A stretch of DNA of 25,653 nucleotides from Pseudomonadota bacterium. GTDB lineage: Bacteria; Pseudomonadota; Gammaproteobacteria; Steroidobacterales; Steroidobacteraceae. Below, piece after piece: positions 9,231-16,958 of the stretch. The position numbers and the translations under genes are program-made. The notes under the pieces were generated by a model, which did no database searches, had not been told where the DNA came from, and was given only the letters and a program-made list of their open reading frames with translations. The stretch spans positions 1 to 25,653 of the forward strand of contig JAFAGC010000098.1 of the NCBI GenBank assembly GCA_023423065.1, given 5' to 3'. Position 1 is the first letter of the stretch; each line of letters opens with the position of its first letter.

Positions 9231-9902
9231 ATGCGTGTCCGTGGAAAATCCTTTCTAACTACCCTCGTGATGGGAGCATTCCTGGCGACTCCTGTCCTCG
9301 CGCAGGACCGCGACACCGGCTGGGAATTCGGGTTCGACGTCAACTACCTGCTGGGTGACGACGTGGACTTCGAGGGTGGCTCGGTCGTGGACGTCGACGA
9401 TGACTGGGGATTCGCGGTCAGTTTCGGCTATCGCTTCAATCCCAATCTCGAACTGCAGACCACCATCGACTGGTCCGATGTGGATTACGACGCGACTCTC
9501 GTTCCAGGGCCCCAGAATCCGGCGCTCCCGCAACTCGGCATTTCGGGCTCGATGGAAGCCTTCACGCTGATGGCGAAAGGCGTCTACAACTTCATGGATG
9601 GCCCCGTGACACCCTTCATCTCGGCGGGGCTCGGCTGGAGCTGGATCGACACGAACATTCCGACCGGGTCGGTGCAGATCGGATGCTGGTGGGACCCGTG
9701 GTGGGGACAGATCTGCGCGCCCTACCAGAACACCAAGTCGGTCGACGGCTTCCGATATTCCGGCGGCCTGGGGCTGCGCTGGGACCTCACGGATACCCTG
9801 TCATTCCGCGGCTCCTGGGAGATGCACTGGCTCGATCTGGACAAGGCCGACAGCACTCCCTCGTTCCAGCAGATCAAGGTCGGACTCACCTGGCGCTACT
9901 AG
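9231..9902 (+). CDS. Outer-membrane beta-barrel protein (OmpW/OmpA-like fold) inside the rib cluster
   Basis: This 223-residue protein has a clear signal peptide (MRVRGKSFLTTLVMGAFLATPVLA|QD) and alternating beta-strand patterns ending in LTWRY, an aromatic C-terminus typical for outer-membrane insertion. A strong AAGGAGG lies 5 nt before ATG 9231. An oddity is a tryptophan-rich loop CWWDPWWGQIC (C152-C162) that could close as a disulfide on the cell surface. Specific function is unknown; general outer-membrane structural or small-solute roles are typical. It separates ribD from ribE and is followed by a REP-like hairpin, so it may be an insertion into an ancestral rib operon. TTGAAG (9143) and AAAAAT (9165) could form a weak promoter in the upstream gap. 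Confidence 0.85.
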   Translation: MRVRGKSFLTTLVMGAFLATPVLAQDRDTGWEFGFDVNYLLGDDVDFEGGSVVDVDDDWGFAVSFGYRFNPNLELQTTIDWSDVDYDATLVPGPQNPALPQLGISGSMEAFTLMAKGVYNFMDGPVTPFISAGLGWSWIDTNIPTGSVQIGCWWDPWWGQICAPYQNTKSVDGFRYSGGLGLRWDLTDTLSFRGSWEMHWLDLDKADSTPSFQQIKVGLTWRY

Positions 9903-9915
9903 CTAGCGAGCTGGT

Positions 9916-9985
9916 CGGTGCCGGGTGAGAAATAGCCGAGTCAGCGTTCGAGCCCGCTAACTCGGCTATTTCTCACCCGGCACCG
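9916..9985. repeat. REP-like perfect inverted repeat (26-bp arms)
   Basis: Bases 9916-9941 and 9960-9985 are perfect reverse complements, each containing GTGCCGGGTGAGAAATAGCC or its complement. The stem extends through one mismatch into AGCG/CGCT (9943-9946 with 9955-9958), leaving a loop of about 8 nt. It starts 14 nt after the barrel-gene stop and ends 81 nt before ribE. It resembles the element at 86-128 and differs from the 844-950 repeat. It has no T-tract, so I see it as a REP-like element that may also stabilise or end the barrel mRNA. Confidence 0.85.
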
Positions 9986-10066
9986 TCGGTGGTACCTGGG
10001 AACCTCGTGTTGGGTATCATCCACTCACGTCGGATTCCGGCGCATGAGTTTCGAGGTTTCCACATC

Positions 10067-10660
10067 GTGTTCACTGGCCTGGTCCAGCAGGTCGGCCGCA
10101 TCCGTGCCGCCACCCATCAAGGCGGAGATCAGCGCCTCGAGGTCGAATTCGGTTCGCTGCCGGTCGGGCGCCTGCAGCCCGGCGCCAGCGTCAGCGTCGA
10201 CGGCGTGTGCCTGACCGTTGCGCGGCTCGGGGCGGACTCGTTCTTCGCGGACGTTTCCGGCGAAACCTTGCGTGTCACAACCCTCGGCTCCAAACAGGCC
10301 GGCGCGCGAGTCAACCTCGAGCCGGCCCTGCGGGCCGGTGACGCACTGGGCGGGCACTGGGTTTCCGGTCACGTCGACGGCCTCGCGGAAGTCACGAACA
10401 CGGAACGCGACGCCCGATCGCTGCGCGTGGATCTGACCGCGTCGCGCGAACTCGCGCGCTACATCGCGCGCAAAGGTTCGGTGACGCTGGACGGCGTCAG
10501 CCTCACGGTGAACGAGGTGGACGGCAACGCATTCTCGATCAACCTCATACCGCACACGCAGGAAGTGACCACGCTCGGGCAGCTCGCGCCCGGGGCGAAA
10601 CTCAATCTCGAGATCGACCTGCTCGCGCGTTACGCGGAGCGTCTATCCTCCGCCCCATGA
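10067..10660 (+). CDS. ribE: Riboflavin synthase alpha chain
   Basis: The final step of riboflavin synthesis, dismutation of two 6,7-dimethyl-8-ribityllumazine molecules, is done by this 197-residue protein, which forms trimers. It has two lumazine-binding repeats, each beginning with the family patterns FTGLVQQVGR (residue 2) and GHWVSGHVDG (near 98). The start GTG 10067 is chosen because almost all members begin MFTGLVQ; GAGG lies 10 nt upstream. An in-frame upstream ATG at 9989 would add 26 residues, unlike the family. TATCAT at 10015-10020 could be a -10 for a cluster restart downstream of the REP-like hairpin. It overlaps ribBX by 4 nt (ATGA). Confidence 0.96.
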   Translation: MFTGLVQQVGRIRAATHQGGDQRLEVEFGSLPVGRLQPGASVSVDGVCLTVARLGADSFFADVSGETLRVTTLGSKQAGARVNLEPALRAGDALGGHWVSGHVDGLAEVTNTERDARSLRVDLTASRELARYIARKGSVTLDGVSLTVNEVDGNAFSINLIPHTQEVTTLGQLAPGAKLNLEIDLLARYAERLSSAP

Positions 10661-11763
10661 AGCCGCTCAACAGCATCGAGGAAATCCTCGCCGACATCGC
10701 CGCCGGGCGAATGGTCGTGATCATGGACGACGAGGATCGCGAGAACGAGGGCGACCTCGTCATGGCCGCGCAGAAGGTGAGGCCGGAGGACGTCAACTTC
10801 ATGGCGCGCTTCGGCCGCGGTCTCATCTGCCTCACGTTGACGGCGGAACGCTGCCGCCAGCTGCGCCTGCCGCTCATGGTGAGCGAGACGCATCGCGAAC
10901 ATCGCACGAACTTCACACTGTCGATCGAAGCGGCGGAAGGCGTGACCACCGGCATCTCCGCGCACGATCGCGCGCACACCATCATCACCGCCGTGAGGTC
11001 CGACGCGAAGCCGGAAGACCTGCGTCAGCCGGGACACATCTTCCCGGTCATGGCACAGCCCGGCGGCGTGCTGACGCGCGCCGGACACACGGAGGCGGGC
11101 TGCGATCTGGCGCGCCTCGCGGGCTTCGATCCTTCCGCGGTAATCGTCGAGATCATGAACGACGACGGGACGATGGCGCGGCGTCCGGACCTCGAGGCCT
11201 TCGCGGATAGGCACGACCTCAAGATCGGCACGATCGCGGACCTGATCCGTTATCGGCTGCGCCAGGAACGCTCGGTCGAGCGCATCGCCGAACAGTCGGT
11301 GACCACCGAGTTCGGCGAATTCAAGCTGCTGGCCTACGAGGATCACGTGCATCGCGACGTGCACCTTGCGCTGGTGCGCGGCGAGCTCGATCCGTCGCGT
11401 CCGCCGCTGGTGCGCGTGCATCCGATCGACACGTTGTCGGACCTGGTCGGCGTGCGGGGCCTCGGCCGCACGTGGAACCTGCGCGACGCGATGCGGAAGG
11501 TCGCGGATTCCGGCTACGGCATCGTGATCGTATTGCGAGATCACTCGAGTCCGCGCGAGCTCGCCGACGCGGTCGCCGCGCTCGACGAACTGCGCGAGCC
11601 CGCATCGGTGGCCGCACCTCCGCAGGTGCTGCGCACCTACGGCATCGGCGCGCAGATCCTCAAGGATCTCGGCGTCACGCGCATGCGGGTGTTGTCGACG
11701 CCCAAACAGCTCCAGGGCATCTCGGCCTTCGGCCTCGAGATCGTGGGCTACGTGGCGGAATGA
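10657..11763 (+). CDS. ribBX: DHBP synthase fused to a degenerate GTP cyclohydrolase II-like domain (RibBX type)
   Basis: The N-terminal half (about 1-205) is 3,4-dihydroxy-2-butanone 4-phosphate synthase, with acidic loop DDEDRENEGDLVMAA (24-38) and HTEAGCDLARLAG. It makes the four-carbon lumazine precursor from ribulose 5-phosphate. The C-terminal half (about 210-368) aligns with GTP cyclohydrolase II at the ends (HLALVRGEL, YGIGAQILKDLGVTRMRVL) but lacks the zinc cysteines: the place of SECLTGDVFGSLRCDC reads PIDTLSDLVGVRG. GTP cyclohydrolase II activity is therefore not expected. Such RibBX variants are known in Proteobacteria; the X domain has no settled function. A standalone ribA must be elsewhere. 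The start overlaps the ribE stop. Confidence 0.94.
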   Translation: MKPLNSIEEILADIAAGRMVVIMDDEDRENEGDLVMAAQKVRPEDVNFMARFGRGLICLTLTAERCRQLRLPLMVSETHREHRTNFTLSIEAAEGVTTGISAHDRAHTIITAVRSDAKPEDLRQPGHIFPVMAQPGGVLTRAGHTEAGCDLARLAGFDPSAVIVEIMNDDGTMARRPDLEAFADRHDLKIGTIADLIRYRLRQERSVERIAEQSVTTEFGEFKLLAYEDHVHRDVHLALVRGELDPSRPPLVRVHPIDTLSDLVGVRGLGRTWNLRDAMRKVADSGYGIVIVLRDHSSPRELADAVAALDELREPASVAAPPQVLRTYGIGAQILKDLGVTRMRVLSTPKQLQGISAFGLEIVGYVAE

Positions 11764-11770
11764 GCCCCGC

Positions 11771-11776
11771 TATACT
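11771..11776 (+). promoter_or_regulatory. -10-like TATACT 9 nt before the ribH start
   Basis: TATACT lies in the 22-nt gap between ribBX and ribH, and there is no Shine-Dalgarno before the ribH ATG. A start site 6-8 nt after the hexamer would fall at or next to the ATG, giving a leaderless message. The -35 at 17 bp (11748-11753) is weak. Confidence 0.4.
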
Positions 11777-11785
11777 CCCGCGCCC

Positions 11786-12313
11786 ATGACCGGCTCCCGC
11801 CCCAACGAAACCACGTTCGACGCCCGCGACTGGCGCGTCGCCATCGTCGCGGCGCGCTTCAACGCGAAGCTGGTCGACCGGCTCATCGAGGGCGCGACGC
11901 ACGCCTGGAGCGCTCACGGCGGCCGCGAAGACGGCCTCATCGTGCAGCGCGTGCCCGGCGCGTTCGAGCTGCCGCTGGCCGCGCTCAAGTTCGCCGCGAG
12001 CGGCGAATACCAGGCGGTGATCGCGCTCGGCTGCGTGATCCGCGGCGACACGCCGCACTTCGAATACGTCGCGGGCGAATGTGCGCGTGGCATCATGGAT
12101 GCGGGACTCGCGACCGGCGTGCCGGTGATCTTCGGCGTGCTGACGACCGAGACCGAGGCGCAGGCCGAAGAGCGCGCCGGGCTCGACCGCATGAACAAGG
12201 GCGGCGAGTCGATGGAAGCCGCGCTCGAAATGATCGAACTGCTCGCGCCATTCGGCGCCGGGCCGAAGGCGCGTCAGAAGAGCAAGCCACGCAAGAAAAA
12301 GGGGCGCCGCTGA
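11786..12313 (+). CDS. ribH: 6,7-dimethyl-8-ribityllumazine synthase
   Basis: This 175-residue enzyme condenses the ribityl pyrimidine with dihydroxybutanone phosphate to make the riboflavin synthase substrate. Family segments are VAARFNAKLVDRLIEGA (21-37), VPGAFELPLA (57-66), GCVIRGDTPHFEYVAGE with catalytic H91, and PVIFGVLTTET. Members assemble into pentamers or 60-mer capsids. Residues 161-175 form an unusually basic tail (KARQKSKPRKKKGRR) beyond the normal C-terminus, which may face the outside or inside of the assembly. No Shine-Dalgarno is visible. Its stop overlaps the nusB start by one base (TGATG). Confidence 0.96.
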   Translation: MTGSRPNETTFDARDWRVAIVAARFNAKLVDRLIEGATHAWSAHGGREDGLIVQRVPGAFELPLAALKFAASGEYQAVIALGCVIRGDTPHFEYVAGECARGIMDAGLATGVPVIFGVLTTETEAQAEERAGLDRMNKGGESMEAALEMIELLAPFGAGPKARQKSKPRKKKGRR

Positions 12314-12756
12314 TGTCGCGCGGAAACGGAATCAACCCGGCTTCGGCGCGCCGCGCCGTCGCGCGCAAGCTCGCGGTCCAGGCGCTGTACCGCTGGCAGA
12401 TCAACTCGAGTCCCTGGCAGGACGTCGTTAACGAGTTTTCGGCCGACGAGGACATGCGCAAGGCGGACCGCGGCTACTTCAACAAGCTCATCACCGACAT
12501 CTGCACGGGTAGTGAGGCGCTCGATACTTCGCTCGCCGCCTGGATGGATCGCAAGCCGGCGGAGCTCGATCCGGTCGAGCACGCCGTGTTGTGGGTGGGT
12601 ACGCACGAGCTGAAGGCCGCGCCGGACGTTCCGTACCGCGTGGTCATCAACGAAGCCGTCGGTCTCGCGAAGCGTTTCGGCGCCACCGACAGCCACCGGT
12701 TCGTGAACGCGGTTCTCGATAAAGCCGCTCGCGAGCTGCGACCTCTGGAACACTGA
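12313..12756 (+). CDS. nusB: Transcription antitermination factor NusB
   Basis: This 147-residue all-helical protein works with NusE (ribosomal protein S10) at boxA in rRNA antitermination. Recognisable parts are ARRAVARKLAVQALYRWQ at the N-terminus, LDPVEHAVLWVGTHEL in the middle, and YRVVINEAVGLAKRFGATDSHRFVNAVLDKAAR near the end, which is the family signature. The one-base overlap with ribH gives translational coupling. ribH-nusB-thiL is a common gammaproteobacterial order. Confidence 0.97.
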   Translation: MSRGNGINPASARRAVARKLAVQALYRWQINSSPWQDVVNEFSADEDMRKADRGYFNKLITDICTGSEALDTSLAAWMDRKPAELDPVEHAVLWVGTHELKAAPDVPYRVVINEAVGLAKRFGATDSHRFVNAVLDKAARELRPLEH

Positions 12757-12781
12757 CGGCCTGGCGGCGCTGGTTACCTCC

Positions 12782-13753
12782 ATGCCGCAGTCCGAGTTCG
12801 AACTGATCGGGAAGTACTTCGCGCGTCTCGGGGCGATCCGCAACGACGTGCGCATCGGCATCGGCGACGATGGCGCGGTGATCATGCCGCCCGCGTCGCG
12901 CGAGCTGGTCGCGGTCACCGACTCGCTGGTCGAGGCCGTGCACTTTCCGGTCGGCAGTCCCGCGGCTTCGATCGGGCATCGCGCGTTCGCGGTCAACCTT
13001 TCCGACATCGCGGCCATGGGCGCCGAGCCTGCGTGGGCATTGCTCGCGCTCACGATGCCGGAGCGCGACGACGAGTGGCTCGAAGAATTCGCGCGCGCGG
13101 CGGGCGACCTGTGCCGCCGGCATGGTGTCGCGCTGATCGGCGGCGACACGACGCGCGGACCGCTGTCGGTCACGGTGACGATCATGGGCATCGTGCCCAT
13201 CGGCGTCGCGCTCGAGCGCGGCGGTGGGCAGGCGGGCGATGCGATCTTCGTGACGGGATCGCCGGGCGATTCGGCGGCGGGGCTCGCGCTCGAGCAGGGC
13301 AGGCTGCACGTCGCCGATCCGATGTCCGCGCAGATCCTGCGCGACCGCTTCCTGTTCCCGACGCCACGCTGCGAAGTGGGGATCGCGTTGCGCGGCCTCG
13401 CGAGCGCCTGCATCGACGTTTCCGACGGCCTCGGCGGCGACCTGGAAAAACTCTGCGAGGCGAGCGGTTGCGGCGCGGAGATCGAAGCGGCATCGCTGCC
13501 GATCTCGGATGCGCTCTCGAACGCGGTGGGCCGCGAGATCGCGCGCGAATACGCACTCACCGGGGGCGACGATTACGAGCTGTTGTTCACCGTCCCACTT
13601 GCGAGACTCGGCGCGATGACACAAGCCATCGCCCAGGGGCTCGGCCCGGTGACGCGCATCGGCAGTCTCGTATCGGGAAAAGGCGTCAGGGTTTTCTCGC
13701 GAGCCGGTGTGATGCAGTTCTCGGGTGCCGGATTCGATCATTTCGCGCGCTGA
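12782..13753 (+). CDS. thiL: Thiamine-monophosphate kinase
   Basis: This 323-residue ATP-dependent kinase makes thiamine diphosphate from thiamine monophosphate. The PurM-like fold is seen in GIGDDGAV, VAVTDSLVEAVHF, IGGDTTRGP, CIDVSDGLGGDL and LTGGDDYELLF, the metal/ATP and substrate motifs. The ATG at 12782 lies 25 nt after nusB without a clear Shine-Dalgarno. pgpA, which often follows thiL in gammaproteobacteria, is absent here; a kinase gene follows after a 137-nt gap instead. No TPP riboswitch-like sequence is visible upstream. Confidence 0.97.
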   Translation: MPQSEFELIGKYFARLGAIRNDVRIGIGDDGAVIMPPASRELVAVTDSLVEAVHFPVGSPAASIGHRAFAVNLSDIAAMGAEPAWALLALTMPERDDEWLEEFARAAGDLCRRHGVALIGGDTTRGPLSVTVTIMGIVPIGVALERGGGQAGDAIFVTGSPGDSAAGLALEQGRLHVADPMSAQILRDRFLFPTPRCEVGIALRGLASACIDVSDGLGGDLEKLCEASGCGAEIEAASLPISDALSNAVGREIAREYALTGGDDYELLFTVPLARLGAMTQAIAQGLGPVTRIGSLVSGKGVRVFSRAGVMQFSGAGFDHFAR

Positions 13754-13890
13754 CCCGAGAATCCCCTGCCGTGATCCCTTGAAGCGGGTCACACCCCCTC
13801 GCAGCGCCCGGCCGTATTCTGCCGGCACCTTTACATGCGACTGCGATCGCGCGGAGGACCCGCGCCGACGCATCGCCGACGTCGAGAAAA

Positions 13891-15246
13891 ATGCCGCTGC
13901 AAGCCACAACGACCGGAACTGGCACCGAAGCGCAGGCGCAGAAGATCCTGGAGAACCGCGTTCCGGACCGCATCGGTAAATATGTAATCATCAACGAGGT
14001 AGGCCGGGGTTCCACCGGTACGGTCTATCTATCGCACGATCCGTATTACGGCCGCGACGTCGCGATCAAGGTCTACAACATGGACCCGGATCAGACCGAC
14101 GAGCGCGCCAAGATCGCCCGCAAGATGTTCCTGTCGGAAGCGCACATGGTCGGCATGCTGCAGCATCCGCACATCCTTCCGATCTACGACGCGGGCGAGG
14201 AGAACGGGCGCTGCTACATCGTCACGGAACACGTGCACGGAGCGCGGACGCTCTCGGCCTACTGCCGGCCGGACAACCTGCTGCGCATCGACGACGTCGT
14301 CGAGATCATGTTCAAGTGCGCCAAGGCGCTGCACTACGCTCATACGCGCGGGGTCATTCACCGGGACATCAAACCCTCGAACATCATGCTCACGCAGGAT
14401 TCCGACGTGCGCATCATCGATTTCGGCATCGCGCTGGTCGCCGATTCCGAGATTTCGCGCATCGAGGGCATCGCCGGATCGCCGTCGTACATGTCGCCCG
14501 AGCAGGTGCAGAGCCTCGAGCTCACGCACCACTCGGACCTCTATTCGCTCGGCGCCGTGATGTACGAGCTGCTGACCGGCGTGCGGCCGTTCCGCGCCGG
14601 CAACCTGGTCAAGCTGCTGCACCAGATCGTGTACGCCACGCCGCCACCGATCCTCACGCATCGCAAGGACGTGCCCGAGGAGCTCGAGCAGATCGTCGTC
14701 ACGGCGATGATGAAGTCGCCCGACAAGCGCCAGAAGTCGGGCGCGGACTTCGCCGCGGAACTGACCCGCGTCCACCAGCGGCTGCGCGAGCAGAACGCCC
14801 GCATCGACCAACAGGAGCAGTTCGACGTGCTGCGCCGGCTGCGCTTCTTCCACGAGTTCTCCCATGCCGAGATCTGGGAGGTGCTGCGCGCCAGCACCAT
14901 GACGGACTACCCGGCGGGCGAGGAGATCGTGAAGGAAGGCGAGATGGACGACCGCTTCTACATCCTCGTCAACGGCAAATGCCTCGTGGAGCGCCACGGC
15001 AAGACGCTGGGCTCGATCGAGAAGGGTGACTGCTTCGGCGAGACGAGCTACGTGCGCGGCGCGCGCCGCACAGCCACGATCCGCGCGGAGACGCCCGTGT
15101 CGGTGCTGCGGGTGAGCTCCACGCTGCTCGAGCAGGTATCCGCCGCCTGCCAGCTGCGGTTCAACCGCGTGTTCCTGCGCGCGCTGATCTCGCGCCTGCA
15201 GGGCAACGACACCGCGGTCAGCGGGACCCAGCCGACTCTTCCCTAG
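13891..15246 (+). CDS. Ser/Thr protein kinase fused to a cyclic nucleotide-binding domain
   Basis: This 451-residue cytoplasmic protein has a Hanks-type kinase domain (about 27-295): glycine loop GRGSTGTVY, K60 in VAIKVY, catalytic D159 in HRDIKPSN, D177 in IDFGIA and activation-segment MSPEQ. All key residues are present, so it should be active. A helix (about 296-320) leads to a CNBD (about 325-440). Its phosphate-binding cassette FGETSYVRGARRTA keeps the E384 and R393 expected to contact cAMP or cGMP, though the middle is divergent. There is no transmembrane or PASTA region, so control is likely by a cytosolic second messenger or a look-alike ligand. Substrate unknown. It stands alone, ending 11 nt from the convergent porin gene. 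The 137-nt upstream gap has no clear -10 and the Shine-Dalgarno (GAGA) is weak. Confidence 0.92.
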   Translation: MPLQATTTGTGTEAQAQKILENRVPDRIGKYVIINEVGRGSTGTVYLSHDPYYGRDVAIKVYNMDPDQTDERAKIARKMFLSEAHMVGMLQHPHILPIYDAGEENGRCYIVTEHVHGARTLSAYCRPDNLLRIDDVVEIMFKCAKALHYAHTRGVIHRDIKPSNIMLTQDSDVRIIDFGIALVADSEISRIEGIAGSPSYMSPEQVQSLELTHHSDLYSLGAVMYELLTGVRPFRAGNLVKLLHQIVYATPPPILTHRKDVPEELEQIVVTAMMKSPDKRQKSGADFAAELTRVHQRLREQNARIDQQEQFDVLRRLRFFHEFSHAEIWEVLRASTMTDYPAGEEIVKEGEMDDRFYILVNGKCLVERHGKTLGSIEKGDCFGETSYVRGARRTATIRAETPVSVLRVSSTLLEQVSAACQLRFNRVFLRALISRLQGNDTAVSGTQPTLP

Positions 15247-15257
15247 CAGACCGCGCC

Positions 15258-16841
15258 CTAGAAACTGAACTGGGTTCGCAGCGCGAACACGTCCAGGTCC
15301 TGGCCGATCTCCACGCCGATCGGCGGCGTATTGGGCGGCGCTCCGAAGGGCTGCATGTTTCCGGATCCGGCGGGATTCAGGCGATCCACGTCGATCAACA
15401 GGTAGTTCATCATCACCTTGAAGTTGGCATTGACGTACCAGTTCACGCCCAGCGTGAGGATCGACTGTTCGCCGCCGCGAACGCTGCCAGGCGCGGCGGC
15501 GCTGCCTGCCAGTCCTTCCTCGTGGTTGAGGTCCATGCGGCTGTAACGCGCCGCGAGTTCCCACGCACCGAATCCACCGTCGGCCCCGACCGGCGTCTTC
15601 GGGCGCGGATTCTGGAACGAGCCCGTCGCCGCGTTGTAGCGGCGATTCTCGCCGGTCAGCACCCAGCTGCCCTGGACGTAGTAGCCCGTGAACGACGGAT
15701 CGTCCAGCGCCGTGGGATCGCGGCGCTCGACGTCGAACCAGAAGTGCTCGCCCTGTAGATAGAGGTTCTTCCAGTTGGCGCCGAATTCGACACCGAACAC
15801 GCTGGCGTGCGCCGCGTCGAGGGATCCCGTGTCGATGAGCCGAGTGCTGTCGACGCGGATCTCGGGCCGGTCGCGGAATCGCAGCGGATGACGCAGCGCC
15901 GAATCCGGACCCTGGTCCGGCGGCGAGATCACGTATGTGCCGGAGGCGCCGGCGTGCACGTCGTAGTCGGAGCCGGTGGCGACGAGGAATCCCGCGCGCG
16001 CGACGGCCGCGAGCTGCGAATCGAACACCTCGGCATCGCTGACGGTACGGTTGGTGAGCGTGAATGCGCCCATCCAGCGCGCGCCGCCGCCACGCACGCC
16101 GAGCCCGATGCGGCCGTCGGCGCCGCCCAGCGAGCGGGAGAGCTCGGAGGCGCTGGCGCGTTCGATGAAAGCGAGGTCTTCGGGCGACGTGCTGTCGTCC
16201 ATGTTGGAAGGCGGCGAAAACGCGCCGAGCTGGATCGCGAACGGGGCAAAGCCCGTGAATGCGATCCACGCATCGTTGATGCGGGTCGGACCTTCGGTAC
16301 CGCCGCCGCCGCCGAGCTCCAGCAGCAGCCGGTAGTTGAAGTGCTGCGCGAACTTGCCCTCGACGCCGAAGCGGGCGCGCCGGAAGTAGAAGCCGTCCGA
16401 GAAATCGCGCGCGCCGGCGTTCTCGCGATTCGGCGTGCCGCCGACGGATCCCCGGCGGTAGTCGGATGCGAGAGGGCCGGCGGGGCTTTCGCCGTACATC
16501 GCGCCGTCGAGCTGTACGTTGGCGCGGAACGCGATCGAGGATGCGCCGTCCGCGGCCGTGATCGCCGGCCGCCCGTTGGCGAGCGTGACCTTGGGAGTTT
16601 CCGGTGGAGCAGGCTTGGCCTGTTCGAGCCGCTGCGTGAGCGCTTCGAGCTGTTTCTGCTGTTGCTCGAGCAGCGCGGCCTGCGCGGCGAGCTGCGCGCG
16701 TTGCGCCTCGATCGAGGCACGCAGTGTCTCGACCTCGCTCCGCAGCGCCTCGTCATCGGCGAATACCGGCGATGCCGCGGCGCAGGCGAGCACGATGGCG
16801 GCGCGCAGCGCGAGACGCGCGTCCGGGACTCGAAGATTCAT
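15258..16841 (-). CDS. OprO/OprP-family porin with N-terminal coiled coil
   Basis: This 527-residue protein has a signal peptide cleaved after A28 (SPVFA|DD), a periplasmic coiled coil (about 31-75, ALRSEVETLRASIEAQRAQL...) and then a long beta-barrel region ending in LRTQFSF. The pattern FYFRRARFGVEGKFAQHFNYRLLLELG and the ELAARYSRMDLN and LGVNWYVNANFKVMMNY blocks are typical of the phosphate-selective porin O/P group. The coiled coil could trimerise the porin or anchor it to peptidoglycan. Anion selectivity is possible but cannot be read from sequence. CGGAG lies 7 nt before the ATG. It is the last gene of the minus-strand barrel cluster. Confidence 0.92.
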   Translation of the reverse strand: MNLRVPDARLALRAAIVLACAAASPVFADDEALRSEVETLRASIEAQRAQLAAQAALLEQQQKQLEALTQRLEQAKPAPPETPKVTLANGRPAITAADGASSIAFRANVQLDGAMYGESPAGPLASDYRRGSVGGTPNRENAGARDFSDGFYFRRARFGVEGKFAQHFNYRLLLELGGGGGTEGPTRINDAWIAFTGFAPFAIQLGAFSPPSNMDDSTSPEDLAFIERASASELSRSLGGADGRIGLGVRGGGARWMGAFTLTNRTVSDAEVFDSQLAAVARAGFLVATGSDYDVHAGASGTYVISPPDQGPDSALRHPLRFRDRPEIRVDSTRLIDTGSLDAAHASVFGVEFGANWKNLYLQGEHFWFDVERRDPTALDDPSFTGYYVQGSWVLTGENRRYNAATGSFQNPRPKTPVGADGGFGAWELAARYSRMDLNHEEGLAGSAAAPGSVRGGEQSILTLGVNWYVNANFKVMMNYLLIDVDRLNPAGSGNMQPFGAPPNTPPIGVEIGQDLDVFALRTQFSF

Positions 16842-16930
16842 GAGGGTGCTCCGGAAGTATGACGGATGGCGCGCGATTGTATCGGCCCGGCAATCTCACG
16901 CGGAATGTTGCGCCACGGAATAGGGAGCGC

Positions 16931-16950
16931 CGCGGTCGTTCGCGACCGCG
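16931..16950 (-). other. Perfect 8-bp tetraloop hairpin between two outer-membrane genes
   Basis: CGCGGTCG at 16931-16938 pairs perfectly with CGACCGCG at 16943-16950 around a four-base loop (TTCG on plus, CGAA on minus). On the transcribed minus strand it sits 8 nt after the stop codon of the upstream barrel gene and about 90 nt before the porin start. No T-run follows, so it is more likely an mRNA-stability or attenuation element than a simple terminator. Confidence 0.5.
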
Positions 16951-16958
16951 CGCGAACT

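Noticed and set aside
9903..10066. Possible FMN riboswitch before ribE
   Set aside because: The RFN consensus segments are not present; the structured part is a simple perfect inverted repeat.
10630..11544. 304-residue minus-strand frame opposite ribBX
   Set aside because: It mirrors the ribBX coding frame and has no recognisable domain; codon composition is that of an antisense shadow.
13751..13791. TGACCC...GGGTCA inverted half-sites after thiL
   Set aside because: They are six-base matches 29 nt apart and expected by chance; no T-run follows, so it is not a clear terminator.
14029..16269. 746-residue minus-strand frame over the kinase and porin genes
   Set aside because: It is antisense to the real kinase for most of its length, has R/H/A-rich low-complexity translation and matches no family; it is a GC-rich shadow frame.
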